Below are positions 21,713 to 31,026 of a stretch of 64,000 bases of DNA, piece by piece. Positions within the stretch are counted from its first letter, which is position 1, and every line of letters begins with the position of its first letter. The notes beneath the pieces were generated by a model. It made no database searches. It saw only the letters and a list, made by a program, of their open reading frames with translations, and was not told the DNA's origin. The translations under genes and the position numbers were made by a program. The DNA is taken from IMG/VR virus record IMGVR_UViG_3300008952_002488, positions 1 through 64,000 of that record. The stretch is one strand, 5' to 3'. Origin of the DNA: a virus.

Positions 21713-23488
21713 ATGTCTATGATTGACACACTAACAGAAGGCATCAGACAACGCTCTCTTGCCAATGAAGGTGAAGCTCTACTCTCCAAGTGGGAGAAGA
21801 CTGGTCTTCTTGAGGGACTTAGTGACCACAGCCGTGGTTACATGGCTCGCCTCTTGGAAAACCAGGCTGCTCAATTGCTCAAGGAGCAAACCACGATGCA
21901 AGCAGGAGATGTTGAAGGCTTTGCCTCAGTTGCTTTCCCAATCGTTCGCCGTGTTTTCGGTGGATTGTTGGCTCAGGACCTTGTTTCGGTCCAACCCATG
22001 AGTCTACCCAGTGGACTCATTTTCTTTATGGACTTCGTGTACAGTCCCGATAGCGCCACAGGCGACGCTGACCAAAGTGGTAGTGTCCACCGCCTCGGTG
22101 CTACTGGCGACGAATCCATTTACGGTCAAGGACGAGTCGGTCGTCAGATCATGAGCGGTGCCAATTTGGCTGACGCTGCTGGTCAGAAGAGCTTCTACGA
22201 CCTTGGTAACGGATTTTCGAGCCCCACAGGTTCGATCACGGGTATTACCATCATTGCTTCGGGTACGTTCGGTGCGAACGAATCTTCGGCTGATGTTAAG
22301 ACCCTTCGTCGTGACCCAGATCTGATCTCGGGTACTTCGACGTTCGTTATTGGTGAGTTCGACATTGCTAACAGCGATGGTGTGAACACTGACAACCTTG
22401 CTGCTCTCGTGGTTTCGGGTACCAATGGTGCTGGTAACCTTGGTGTCAAGGCTGTTGCAGATACTAACGGTGGCGGATACCACGCCCGCCGCTTGACCCA
22501 ATTCTCGGGAACAAGAACCGACAGAATTCTTGTTGTGGGCGTTAGCCGCAACGCTTCGCTTTCATCGGTTCAGCTTTCTGAGTCCATGGGTGGATTTACT
22601 GCTGGCGGTGCCTCCGTCGGTGGTATTGTGTACTTCCCGAAGACTGACGAATTTGTCGCCGCAGGCGATCCTTTCGGCGCTCTTGCAGGTAGTAACAGCA
22701 ACCAAAGCTGGGGACTTGAAGCTAATCAGCAGATCCCAGAGATCGACATCAAGGTGGACAGCACCGCTGTCACAGCGGTCACCAAGAAGCTCAAGGCTAA
22801 ATGGAGCCCCGAGCTTGCTCAGGACTTGAACGCTTATCACAACCTCGACGCTGAAGTTGAGTTGACAAGCATTCTTTCCGAGCAGATCGCTCTTGAAATC
22901 GATCAAGAGATCCTTTCGGATCTGGTCGCTGGTGCATCCGCTGACACGCTTTACTGGAGCCGTCGCCCTGGTAAGTTCCTTAGCCGCAATGACGGTAGCG
23001 ACCTTACCAACAGCTTGGCTCCGACCTTCACAGGTACGGTGAGCGAGTGGTACGAGACTCTTCTTGAGACCATTAATGATCTCAGTGCTCGTATGCACCG
23101 CAAGACGCTTCGTGGCGGCGCAAACTTCTTGGTTTGCTCTCCTGAAGTGGCTTCCCTCCTTGAGTTCACCAGTGGATTCAAGGCGAGCGTCAAGGCTGAC
23201 GAAGACAAGGGCTCTTGGGGCGCTGTCAACGTTGGTAGCTTGAGTCGCAAGATGGATATCTATGTTGATCCTTACTTCATCCGGAACGTGGTTCTGGTCG
23301 GACGTAAGGGAAGTAGCTTCCTTGAAAGCGGCTATGTGTACGCTCCGTATGTTCCGCTGCAAGTCACGCCGACCATTTTTGGTACAGAAGATTTCGTGCC
23401 CCGCAAGGGTGTCATGACTCGCTATGCCAAGAAGATGGTGCGTCCTGATATGTACGGGCTTGTTGTTGTCTATGATCTTAACGGTTAA
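21713..23488 (+). CDS. Major capsid protein precursor (gp23-like)
   Basis: A 591-residue homologue of T4 gp23. The N-terminal propeptide contains LLENQAAQLLKEQ (47-59); cleavage after L-L-K-E (Glu58) fits the prohead protease rule and the position of the T4 site. Conserved HK97-fold stretches include the core around KLKAKWSPELAQDLNAYHNL and EQIALEIDQEILSDL, and the C-terminal YVYAPYVPLQ and GVMTRYAKK. It is about 70 residues longer than gp23. The extra part appears to be a Gly/Ser/Thr-rich insertion between about 150 and 300. Codon choice is strongly biased (many GGT, GCT, CTT), as expected for very high expression. A rho-independent terminator follows. Confidence 0.95.
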   Translation: MSMIDTLTEGIRQRSLANEGEALLSKWEKTGLLEGLSDHSRGYMARLLENQAAQLLKEQTTMQAGDVEGFASVAFPIVRRVFGGLLAQDLVSVQPMSLPSGLIFFMDFVYSPDSATGDADQSGSVHRLGATGDESIYGQGRVGRQIMSGANLADAAGQKSFYDLGNGFSSPTGSITGITIIASGTFGANESSADVKTLRRDPDLISGTSTFVIGEFDIANSDGVNTDNLAALVVSGTNGAGNLGVKAVADTNGGGYHARRLTQFSGTRTDRILVVGVSRNASLSSVQLSESMGGFTAGGASVGGIVYFPKTDEFVAAGDPFGALAGSNSNQSWGLEANQQIPEIDIKVDSTAVTAVTKKLKAKWSPELAQDLNAYHNLDAEVELTSILSEQIALEIDQEILSDLVAGASADTLYWSRRPGKFLSRNDGSDLTNSLAPTFTGTVSEWYETLLETINDLSARMHRKTLRGGANFLVCSPEVASLLEFTSGFKASVKADEDKGSWGAVNVGSLSRKMDIYVDPYFIRNVVLVGRKGSSFLESGYVYAPYVPLQVTPTIFGTEDFVPRKGVMTRYAKKMVRPDMYGLVVVYDLNG

Positions 23489-23523
23489 TGTAAATTAACT
23501 AAAGACTGAATAACAGCGCAGTT

Positions 23524-23556
23524 AACCTCGTCCTTGTGGCGGGGTTTTCTGTTTTT
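23524..23556 (+). terminator. Rho-independent terminator after the major capsid gene
   Basis: AACCTCG (23524-23530) pairs with CGGGGTT (23540-23546) with one G-U pair across a 9-base loop. It is followed by TTCTGTTTTT. It lies 36 bases after the capsid stop codon. Confidence 0.8.
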
Positions 23557-23580
23557 ATATGCTAACTACATTGGACAAAA

Positions 23581-23589
23581 CTATTTATT
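23581..23589 (+). promoter_or_regulatory. CTATTTATT candidate late-promoter element
   Basis: AA-CTATTTATT lies between the capsid terminator and the first neck gene, 39 bases before the ATG at 23629. A promoter is expected here, because transcription must restart after the terminator. Confidence 0.55.
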
Positions 23590-23628
23590 AAGACCAAGTG
23601 TCTTCATTTAAATTAAGAGGATTTTTTA

Positions 23629-24873
23629 ATGCCCGTTAATTTGTCGCCTAAGAGCCAAACGAGTGCCCTAATATTGACTTCGACAGGGAGTGCTACGCAG
23701 GTCGCAAGTGCTTTAGCTTACGGTATTTATAGTGGCAGCGCACACTTTGTTAGTGGTGCTGTAGATCAAGTTGCATATGTTTATAATAAACTAGGCGGTA
23801 ACATCCTTGACTTAGAAATTACAACAGACAATGTTTACAACGCTTACGAAGAAGCCTGCCTAGAATATTCGTATCTTATAAACACACATCAGGCAAAAAA
23901 TGTATTATCAGACTTGATGGGTAACACCACAGGAACTTTCGACCAAGATGGTGAATTCACAGGGTCGTTTAGTACAAACGCCAACCTAAAATTCCCCAGG
24001 TTCCAGTTGGGGTATGCTACTCACATTGGCAGAGGGGCAAGTCTGCACGCAGGCGTGGGAGCAAGTCAAGCATTGTATTCAGCTTCCTTTTCTGCCTCAA
24101 GAGATGTTCAGGATTATGATTTGCAGGCTATTATTTATAGCGCATCTCTCACCTCAAGTCAACCCTTTTATAACAAAGTTGGTTCTGGGTCAGTAACGAT
24201 TCACGAAGTTTATTATAAAACCCCGAGGGCAGCCTGGAGGTTTTTTGGTGGAACATCTGTTGGTACTGTCGGAAACCTGTCAACATATGGAATGTATGCT
24301 GATGATGCAAACTTCCAAGTTGTCCCAGCATGGCAAAATGTTCTTCAAGCATATGCATATGAACAAGATATGAAAGTGAGAGCCTCTCATTATTCATTTG
24401 AGATTAACAATAATAGGCTTAGGATATTCCCAACGCCTGACGGCTTAAATCCGAGCAGTTTTTGGGTTAAGTTTAGGGTTGCCGAGGACGCTTATGAAGA
24501 AGAGGCTGACAGGACTTATGGTGCCGATGGTGTGAATAATATGAACGCCTTGCCGTTTCCGAATATTCCTTATGAAAATATTAATAGCATTGGGAAACAG
24601 TGGATTAGAAGGTTTGCACTATCCCTATGTAAAGAAACTTTAGGACAAGTAAGGTCAAAACTTGCATCAATCCCCATACCGGGCAATGACATAACCTTGA
24701 ACGGAGCAGCCCTTATTTCGGAGGCAAAAGAAGAACAAAACGCATTGCGTGATGAGCTTAAAACTGTATTAGATGAATTGGTGTATGGTAAGTTAGCCGA
24801 GGGAGATGCGGCAATGCAAGATAGTATTAACAATGTATTTAAGAATATTCCTCACGGCATTTATGTGGGCTAG
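23629..24873 (+). CDS. Neck/head-completion protein (gp13-like)
   Basis: A 414-residue protein that begins the neck and tail unit. Recognisable parts are NVYNAYEEACLEYSYLINTHQ (about 67-87), a region describing the disc around VRASHYSFEINNNRLRIFP, and a helical C-terminus QWIRRFALSLCKETLGQVR. In T4, gp13 and gp14 form the head-completion neck to which the tail docks. The order here (this gene, gp14-like, gp15-like, sheath, tube) agrees with that. Longer than T4 gp13 (309). Confidence 0.65.
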   Translation: MPVNLSPKSQTSALILTSTGSATQVASALAYGIYSGSAHFVSGAVDQVAYVYNKLGGNILDLEITTDNVYNAYEEACLEYSYLINTHQAKNVLSDLMGNTTGTFDQDGEFTGSFSTNANLKFPRFQLGYATHIGRGASLHAGVGASQALYSASFSASRDVQDYDLQAIIYSASLTSSQPFYNKVGSGSVTIHEVYYKTPRAAWRFFGGTSVGTVGNLSTYGMYADDANFQVVPAWQNVLQAYAYEQDMKVRASHYSFEINNNRLRIFPTPDGLNPSSFWVKFRVAEDAYEEEADRTYGADGVNNMNALPFPNIPYENINSIGKQWIRRFALSLCKETLGQVRSKLASIPIPGNDITLNGAALISEAKEEQNALRDELKTVLDELVYGKLAEGDAAMQDSINNVFKNIPHGIYVG

Positions 24874-24877
24874 TTAG

Positions 24878-25390
24878 ATGTCTGATCGATCAAACAGGTG
24901 GACACAGCCAAGCACCCCACCACCGCCGCTTTTTGTTGGGCAGGCGGAAAGAAACTTTGTCAAACAAATCAGTGATGAGGTCATTGAAAAGATTGTTGGA
25001 CAACAGGTTTTGTACTATCCAATTGATATGGAAAGAACAAACTACCACCCCCTTTATGGAGAGGCAATTAATAAAACTTTCTTGCCCCCGGTTAGGGTAT
25101 ATGCATTGGTAGAGTATGTGGGCTCAGAAAGAGTCCAGCAAAAGTTTGGGTTCGACAATTTGTATAATATAAATGTTCACATGCACAAGCGCCGATTAGC
25201 AGAAGATCAAGATTTGTTTGTGCGCCTTGGGGATTTTATGCAGTACGATGAGATGTATTTTGAAATTGTTGACGTATTTGAGCCTCGTTATATATTTGGT
25301 CAAGATAGTGCGTTTACTTCCACAGAGACTTCTGTTGAGGTAACTGCGGTTGGAAAGCAAGCAAGAAGGGGACTGTTTAATGCCAGTTAG
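24878..25390 (+). CDS. Neck protein (gp14-like)
   Basis: A 170-residue protein that I align by eye with T4 gp14: YYPIDM near 47, a central VYALVEYVGSERVQQKFGFDN, DLFVRLGDFMQYDEMYFEIVDVFEP and then FGQDSAF. It lacks the C-terminal extension of T4 gp14 (256). It works with the gp13-like protein to close the filled head and accept the tail. It overlaps the tail terminator gene by 11 bases. Confidence 0.75.
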   Translation: MSDRSNRWTQPSTPPPPLFVGQAERNFVKQISDEVIEKIVGQQVLYYPIDMERTNYHPLYGEAINKTFLPPVRVYALVEYVGSERVQQKFGFDNLYNINVHMHKRRLAEDQDLFVRLGDFMQYDEMYFEIVDVFEPRYIFGQDSAFTSTETSVEVTAVGKQARRGLFNAS

Positions 25391-26279
25391 AACTCAGCCA
25401 CAGCAGGCGCAACTGTCTGCTTCGTACACCATAAAGTCTTCTACGATTGAGACAATTGATTATGCTTTGTATAATTTCATAAATGATGAATTGAATATTT
25501 ACGTCACAAGCAATAAAGGTTTCGAGAAGGTTCCGATTATATTTTCTATCCCCGAAAGAGCCCATCAAGTGAAAAACCTTAGAACAACAAACGACCAAGA
25601 ATTGCGACCAAACGGCAGAACATTAAACTACCCTATAATTTCAATTGCAAAGACCTCTGTGATGCAAAACCCAGCAAACAAGGCAAAATACGGAGTTCAT
25701 ATACCCCCTTATTTTGATTATTATAAGCGCAAAGCATCGATCCCGATTGCCAGACGCATAAAGCAGGATAAAACTGCAAATTTTGCTAATGCGAATGCTA
25801 TCAGGAAGTCAGACGGAGGCATGAATGCAAACAGGCAGACTTTTCCTGGGGAAAATAAGAACATTGTTTACGAAACACTGATGATCCCGATGCCGACTTT
25901 CATAGAATGCACCTACACTGTGAGTGTTATAACAGAATACCAGCAACAGATGAATGAAGTGCTTTCCACTTTTCATACTTTGACTGGGGATCCATCTGTT
26001 TTTAAAATAAGCCACGAAAGAAATTCTTACGAAGCGTTTGTGGACCCCACCTACAATATAGATTTTAAGCCGGACGGAATTGACGTCAATGAAAGGACTT
26101 TTACCGCAGGAATTACGATTAAGGTATTGGGATACCTCATTGGTGCCCAAGACAACCAAGATACGCCTGTTATTGTCAAGCGTCAAAGTGCTGCAAAGAT
26201 AAGGTTTTCGAGAGAAAGAACAATGCTCGGCGAGGAGCCAGACTTCCACGCCGACAGAAAAGATAAATTCAGGTCATAA
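25380..26279 (+). CDS. Tail terminator/sheath stabiliser (gp15-like)
   Basis: The start is set at the ATG at 25380, inside the end of the neck gene. The 299-residue product contains VPIIFSIPERAHQVK (about 49-63) and the conserved YETLMIPMPTFIECTYTVSVI stretch. T4 gp15 has matching elements in the same order, and it caps tube and sheath and joins tail to neck. The location between neck and sheath genes fits. Confidence 0.8.
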   Translation: MPVRTQPQQAQLSASYTIKSSTIETIDYALYNFINDELNIYVTSNKGFEKVPIIFSIPERAHQVKNLRTTNDQELRPNGRTLNYPIISIAKTSVMQNPANKAKYGVHIPPYFDYYKRKASIPIARRIKQDKTANFANANAIRKSDGGMNANRQTFPGENKNIVYETLMIPMPTFIECTYTVSVITEYQQQMNEVLSTFHTLTGDPSVFKISHERNSYEAFVDPTYNIDFKPDGIDVNERTFTAGITIKVLGYLIGAQDNQDTPVIVKRQSAAKIRFSRERTMLGEEPDFHADRKDKFRS

Positions 26280-26307
26280 ACTCAAAGGAGTTTGGCAGAT
26301 TATCTTA

Positions 26308-26316
26308 CTATTTATT
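26308..26316 (+). promoter_or_regulatory. CTATTTATT candidate late-promoter element
   Basis: TA-CTATTTATT in the 100-base gap before the sheath gene, 63 bases upstream of its ATG. It has the longest leader of the set. Confidence 0.45.
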
Positions 26317-26379
26317 ATTAGCAATCGCTCACGCACATTGCTTTAACCACGAGTTAATAACGAGGAGAACAAAGTTAAA

Positions 26380-29300
26380 ATGGCGGATAATCCCACAAGT
26401 AAGTTTAAGTTTATTTCCCCAGGCGTCTTTGTTGACGAAATAGACAATAGCCAACTTCCTGCCGAGCCAGGACAAGTTGGACCAATGGTTATAGGTAGAG
26501 CACGGAAGGGACCTGCAATGCAGCCCGTGACAGTTAGTTCCTTTTCTGAGTTCATTGACACTTTTGGCGAGCCTATTCCTGGCAACGACGGTGAAGATGT
26601 TTGGCGCTACGGCAATACACTTGGACCAACCTATGCCGCCTATGCCGCTCAGGCTTGGCTAAAGAGCGCAACGTCTTTGACCTATATGCGTACTGTCGGT
26701 GTGCAAGATCCTGACGCATCTTCCGCCGGCTATGCTGGATGGAAAGCAGGAACAATTAGCAGCACTCCTTCTGCCGGTGGTGCATGGGGACTTTTCCTCT
26801 GGCCCTCGGGAACCCTTCACACGGGTGCAGGGCAAGGTGCCGCCGTAACTGGTGCGTTGGCTGCAACGTTCTACTGCGAAGCAGGGCGAGTTCTTCTTTC
26901 GGGAACAAGAGCCGATGCTCAACTTACCGCATCTGCTTGCGAATTGTATAAGACAAACACCGATGGTGATGTTGATCTTATGATTTCGAAAGACGGAACA
27001 TTTGCAAACCTCCAAAAAGTAACAATTAGCTTGAACCCAGCTAAGAACAACTTCGTTAGAAACGTTCTCAACACCAACCCGACCCTTACGAACGAAAATA
27101 TCACACGTCGAAGCACAGCTTCTTCAAGTCAAGGTGGTAGATTCTGGCTTGGTGAAACCTATGAAAGAAGTTTGGTAGCAAAAAGCGCAACTTCCATCGG
27201 AGAGATGGTTGGCTCTGGCTCGTCGGGTGAAAATGTCACAACGACAACCGCTTGGGCTGCGATTTTGCCGCTCAGAAACCAAGAGACCATTACAGAAGTA
27301 GGAAATGACTTCCAGTTTGAGGCTCAGAAATCAACAACAGGTTGGTACTTCTGCCAAGATACGAATCAGGGAATCGCCTCAGCATCTTACGACGCCACCT
27401 TACAACAAAAGTTGTTTAGGTTTGAGGCTTTGACTCCTGGCGACTGGGCACAGAGAGAAATAAAGATTTCAATTCAAGATATAAAGGCACCGCAAGGTAA
27501 CTTTGAAAAGTATGGAACCTTTAGTGTTATTGTTCGCAAGTTGTCCGATAACGATAACCGCCAGGTCGTTTTGGAAAGATACGACCAACTCAATCTTAAT
27601 CCCGCTTCTCCAAACTATATCGCCGCACAGATTGGTGATAGGTTTAAAGAATATGATTCGACAGAGAAGCGTAATAGAGAGTACGGACAATACGCCAACC
27701 GCTCGAAATACATTCGTGTCGTCATGGACGACGATGTTGAGGCCGGCGTTACAGATCCGCAGCTTCTGCCCTTCGGTGTTTTGGGTCCCTTGACCTACCG
27801 CTCCGTTTCGATCTTGAGTGCATCAAGCGGTCTTGTTAGCGTCTCAGGTACAGGTAACGGTGTTATTGGTACCGCCGCCCTCAGTGCCTCTCGTGGCGCA
27901 GTAGCCAGCCTGATCGATGGCGGTGACACAGACCGTTTCGGAGTCCAGGGGGGCTACCAGAAAGAATCCGGTGCCGATAGCGCAACTGCTGGACCCGGAC
28001 TTCTTGCCGGTCTCGGCGGACAGGGCGGATTAACCGCTTCGGTCGTATTCCCCACTGTCCCTCTTCGTAAGAAAGACGACTGGGGATCTCCCAAGAACCT
28101 CAAGAAGACTTACTGGGGTGCTTGGACCGGGCGAACCAACTCGGACACTCAGTTTAATGATCAGCTTCATGACTGCTTGAGACCCCGCCTGAAAGGACTT
28201 CAGTCTTCTCCGGCCGGAACGTCTCATGATCTCAAGGATAGTCCAACTCAAAGCAGGGCATCGCAAGATCCGCTTGTGATTGCATGGCACTTTACTATTG
28301 ACGATATTTCTGGCTCGGTAGCAGAAGGATATCAGTTTGTTTCGGGATCACGCCAAGCTGCACCAGGCTCTTCCAACGGGCAGAGTGTTTCGGCGGCAAG
28401 CTCTTCTTTTTCGGGCGCTTTGGACGCAGGTTTGGATAGGTTCACTACACTGCTTCATGGCGGCTTTGAAGGGTTTGACGTCACAGAAAAAGACCCCTTC
28501 CGTCAGAGTAACTTCAGTACGGCAACAAACGAAAAGACCTCTTATCCGTTGCACACGCTCAAGAGAGCGATCAACATTGTTTCCGATTCGGAAGACTCTC
28601 AGTACAACCTTATCACGCTGCCAGGGATTGTGCAAACAAATGTGACTGACCATCTTTTGGATGTTGCTGAAGAGCGTGGTGATGCACTTGCCATCATAGA
28701 TATTGATAAGATTTATGACGCAGAAACAGAAAACACCAAGAGCGTCTCTGGTAGAAACGCTTACACGATTAAGCAAGCAACTGACGCTCTAAGTGATAGA
28801 GAGATCAACAACAGCTACGGTGCAACGTATGCTCCGTGGGTACTGGTGAGGGATACGGTCAACAATAGAAGAATCTGGATGCCGCCTTCGGTTGCAGCCC
28901 TTGGGGTTCTTGCTAATACTGATAAAACTTCTTACCCCTGGTTTGCTCCAGCAGGATTCACTCGTGGTGGATTGAGCGAGGGTGCCGCCGGCTTGCCGAT
29001 CTTGGATGTGTCCAAGAAGCTGACGCAAGACGACAGAGACAGGTTGTATGAAAACAATATTAACCCAATTGCCAAGTTCCCTGCTGAAGGTATTGTAGTC
29101 TTCGGACAAAAAACACTACAGCAGACCCGCTCGGCACTTGATAGGATTAATGTTCGTCGCTTGATGATCTTCCTCAAGCGTGAAATATCGTTTATCGCCT
29201 CTAGGCTCTTGTTCGATGTTAATGCTCAGGTGACTTGGGATAGGTTCACGTCTCAGGCAAACGTGGTCCTCAACAATGTGAAGTCTGGATTTGGTATTGA

Positions 29301-29457
29301 TGAGTTTAGGCTTGTTTTGGATGAAACCACTACAACTCCCGATCTTATCGATCAGAACATAATCTATGCGAAGCTTCTTGTGAAGCCAACTCGCTCGGTG
29401 GAGTTCTTTGCAATCGACTTCGTGGTCACAAGAAGCGGAGCAAGTTTCGAAGACTAA
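26380..29457 (+). CDS. Contractile tail sheath protein (gp18-like)
   Basis: A 1025-residue sheath protein, much longer than T4 gp18 (659). The N-terminus FISPGVFVDEIDNSQLP and MVIGRARKGP, and the C-terminal domain (from about 880: APAGFTRGGL, RLYENNINPIAKFP, VEFFAIDFVV), are the conserved gp18 polymerising arms and core. The middle (about 120-650) is a large Gly/Ser/Thr-rich expansion, likely extra surface domains. Contraction drives the tube through the host envelope. It has a strong ribosome site (ACGAGGAG) and its own leader. Confidence 0.93.
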   Translation: MADNPTSKFKFISPGVFVDEIDNSQLPAEPGQVGPMVIGRARKGPAMQPVTVSSFSEFIDTFGEPIPGNDGEDVWRYGNTLGPTYAAYAAQAWLKSATSLTYMRTVGVQDPDASSAGYAGWKAGTISSTPSAGGAWGLFLWPSGTLHTGAGQGAAVTGALAATFYCEAGRVLLSGTRADAQLTASACELYKTNTDGDVDLMISKDGTFANLQKVTISLNPAKNNFVRNVLNTNPTLTNENITRRSTASSSQGGRFWLGETYERSLVAKSATSIGEMVGSGSSGENVTTTTAWAAILPLRNQETITEVGNDFQFEAQKSTTGWYFCQDTNQGIASASYDATLQQKLFRFEALTPGDWAQREIKISIQDIKAPQGNFEKYGTFSVIVRKLSDNDNRQVVLERYDQLNLNPASPNYIAAQIGDRFKEYDSTEKRNREYGQYANRSKYIRVVMDDDVEAGVTDPQLLPFGVLGPLTYRSVSILSASSGLVSVSGTGNGVIGTAALSASRGAVASLIDGGDTDRFGVQGGYQKESGADSATAGPGLLAGLGGQGGLTASVVFPTVPLRKKDDWGSPKNLKKTYWGAWTGRTNSDTQFNDQLHDCLRPRLKGLQSSPAGTSHDLKDSPTQSRASQDPLVIAWHFTIDDISGSVAEGYQFVSGSRQAAPGSSNGQSVSAASSSFSGALDAGLDRFTTLLHGGFEGFDVTEKDPFRQSNFSTATNEKTSYPLHTLKRAINIVSDSEDSQYNLITLPGIVQTNVTDHLLDVAEERGDALAIIDIDKIYDAETENTKSVSGRNAYTIKQATDALSDREINNSYGATYAPWVLVRDTVNNRRIWMPPSVAALGVLANTDKTSYPWFAPAGFTRGGLSEGAAGLPILDVSKKLTQDDRDRLYENNINPIAKFPAEGIVVFGQKTLQQTRSALDRINVRRLMIFLKREISFIASRLLFDVNAQVTWDRFTSQANVVLNNVKSGFGIDEFRLVLDETTTTPDLIDQNIIYAKLLVKPTRSVEFFAIDFVVTRSGASFED

Positions 29458-29473
29458 AAAAGTTATGTTCAGA

Positions 29474-29482
29474 CTATTTAAA
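29474..29482 (+). promoter_or_regulatory. CTATTTAAA, degenerate late-type element before the tail tube
   Basis: GA-CTATTTAAA ends 18 bases before the ATG at 29501; CTTAGGAG follows as ribosome site. It allows separate high expression of the tube protein. Confidence 0.4.
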
Positions 29483-29500
29483 CTTAGGAGATAAATTAGA

Positions 29501-30097
29501 ATGTCAGAATTATTTTGGGATAGCGCAAATGTAGACCCTAAAAGACGATTTCGCTATGAACTGGTTGTCGGCGTTGACAGGGCAGGTGGACCCAAGGGGA
29601 TAAAATCTTATTACATTAAGACTGCTAATATGCCCAAGGCTAATGTTAGCACAATAGAGCACAGTTATCTGGATTATAATTTGAAGTTTCCTGGGCGTGT
29701 TACTTGGGACCCGATTAGTGTAACTTTGGTTGCTCCTGCTAGTGGTGATGACGACCCTACTGATATTCTGATGCAGATGCTGAAGGAAGCGGGGTACATT
29801 GAATTAAATGAGAACAATTCTACCGGACCTCGCAGAAGGCAAAGATCTATGAGCAAAGCCTCTTTTGCAAAATTCTTTGGAGCCGGTCCTAAAATACGCC
29901 TCCTTGACCACATGGGAAATTCAATAGAAGAGTGGACCCTTCACAACGCTTTTGTGACCTCGGCCGACTTTGGTGGTTCTTTGGATTACACATCTGACGA
30001 AATGTTGGAACTCACCATTGAGCTTACTTTTGACTTCGCCACGCTTGCAAATATAGCCTCTCCCGCCGGACAGGCTTTGGGTGCCTTAACATCCTAA
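29501..30097 (+). CDS. Tail tube protein (gp19-like)
   Basis: A 198-residue tube protomer. Opening RFRYELVVGVDRAGG, then YYIKTANMPKANVSTIEHSYLDY, and the C-terminal MLELTIELTFDFATL match the gp19 beta-barrel pattern. Slightly longer than T4 gp19 (163) because of a basic Gly/Arg/Ser insert near 105-120. Hexameric rings stack into the conduit inside the sheath. It lies 43 bases after the sheath gene, as in T4. Confidence 0.85.
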   Translation: MSELFWDSANVDPKRRFRYELVVGVDRAGGPKGIKSYYIKTANMPKANVSTIEHSYLDYNLKFPGRVTWDPISVTLVAPASGDDDPTDILMQMLKEAGYIELNENNSTGPRRRQRSMSKASFAKFFGAGPKIRLLDHMGNSIEEWTLHNAFVTSADFGGSLDYTSDEMLELTIELTFDFATLANIASPAGQALGALTS

Positions 30098-30114
30098 AAC
30101 AATCGCAAAAAGTG

Positions 30115-30123
30115 TGATATAGT
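30115..30123 (+). promoter_or_regulatory. Possible extended -10 element before the tape-measure chaperone
   Basis: TGATATAGT 30 bases before the ATG at 30154. It fits TGn plus TATAGT, but no -35 is evident. Confidence 0.3.
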
Positions 30124-30153
30124 TTTATATCGTTCTAAAGAAAGGTTTTTACA

Positions 30154-31026
30154 ATGAGCAGAAATGAAGGACGCTTCCAGGCAGCCGAGGGTACCCCAAC
30201 TCCAGAAGACGAGGGGACTTCGGCTGTTCCTGTATCTGAAGCGGTAACTAATACGCCATTTAGTTGGACAGTACCGACCGAGTTTGTTGAGCTTCCAAGT
30301 CAAGGTAGGTTCTATCCTCCCGGTCATCCCCTGCAAGGGCAAGAAACAATTGAAGTTAAATATATGACAGCCAAAGAAGAGGATATTCTTACTGACCGCT
30401 CTCTGTTGAAGAAAGGTGTGGCGATAGATAGGGCTCTCCAGAATTTGATTGTCAATAGTCGTGTAAAAGTCAACGATCTTTTGATGGGTGACAAGAATGC
30501 TCTTCTTGTTGCTGCAAGGGTCACCGGATATGGAGCAGAGTACGTTACAAACGTGACCTGTCCGAGTTGTCAGAATGTTGACGAGCATGAATTTGACTTA
30601 CAGGATTTGAGAACCGTAGACACTGAAGCAGCCATGGCTGAACATGATGTTCACTTAACAGAGCGTAACACGTTTGTGCTGACACTTCCCGTCTCTAAAG
30701 CGCAGATTGAATGTAGGATGCTTACAGGTGAAGACGAGGCGGCTATTACGAAAATTGCAACCAGAAACTCCAAGGCAAGCAAAGGTTCTGGCTTGTTGAC
30801 AACACAACTTGCAAAAACAATTGTTGCGATCAACGGCAACCCTAGTCCTACCCAAATTGGAGTACTGGCAACTACGATGCCAGCCAAAGATTCAAGATAT
30901 ATAAGAAAGGTTCTTGCCGAGGTGGTGCCTAATATTGACATGAGTCAGGAGTTTAATTGCACCAACTGTGATTATTCAGCGGACATGGAGGTTCCGCTTA
31001 CTGCTGACTTTTTTTGGCCTAAGTGA
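30154..31026 (+). CDS. Tape-measure chaperone, upstream frame (gp26-like), with zinc ribbon
   Basis: A 290-residue protein with FVELPSQGRFYPPGHPL (about 44-60) and VKYMTAKEEDILTDRSLL, the hallmark of T4-like gp26 proteins. A zinc ribbon follows (CPSC near 132 and CTNC near 270, forming the two halves). T4 gp26 and gp51 are assigned to baseplate hub assembly, and in other phages the paired genes at this position make tape-measure chaperones by frameshifting. This gene ends at TGA 31024-31026 just after seven consecutive T. The downstream frame continues without a usable start, so a longer fusion product is likely. Confidence 0.82.
   Translation: MSRNEGRFQAAEGTPTPEDEGTSAVPVSEAVTNTPFSWTVPTEFVELPSQGRFYPPGHPLQGQETIEVKYMTAKEEDILTDRSLLKKGVAIDRALQNLIVNSRVKVNDLLMGDKNALLVAARVTGYGAEYVTNVTCPSCQNVDEHEFDLQDLRTVDTEAAMAEHDVHLTERNTFVLTLPVSKAQIECRMLTGEDEAAITKIATRNSKASKGSGLLTTQLAKTIVAINGNPSPTQIGVLATTMPAKDSRYIRKVLAEVVPNIDMSQEFNCTNCDYSADMEVPLTADFFWPK
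31009..31015 (+). promoter_or_regulatory. Candidate programmed frameshift site (seven T)
   Basis: TTT TTT TGG in the zero frame, six codons before the stop. A net +1 (or -2) shift here reads GAC TTT TTT GGC CTA AGT and enters the open frame ending at 31216. There is no in-frame ATG downstream, and the only GTG (30968) lacks a well-placed ribosome site. Confidence 0.6.

Noticed and set aside
22562-23362. 266-codon minus-strand ORF inside the major capsid gene
   Set aside because: An antisense frame created by the strong codon bias of the capsid gene; no protein features.
30968-31008. Independent GTG start for the second tape-measure chaperone domain
   Set aside because: The nearest purine-rich site is about 16 bases away, and the domain similarity begins only at the T-run. 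Frameshifting is the better explanation, though not proven.
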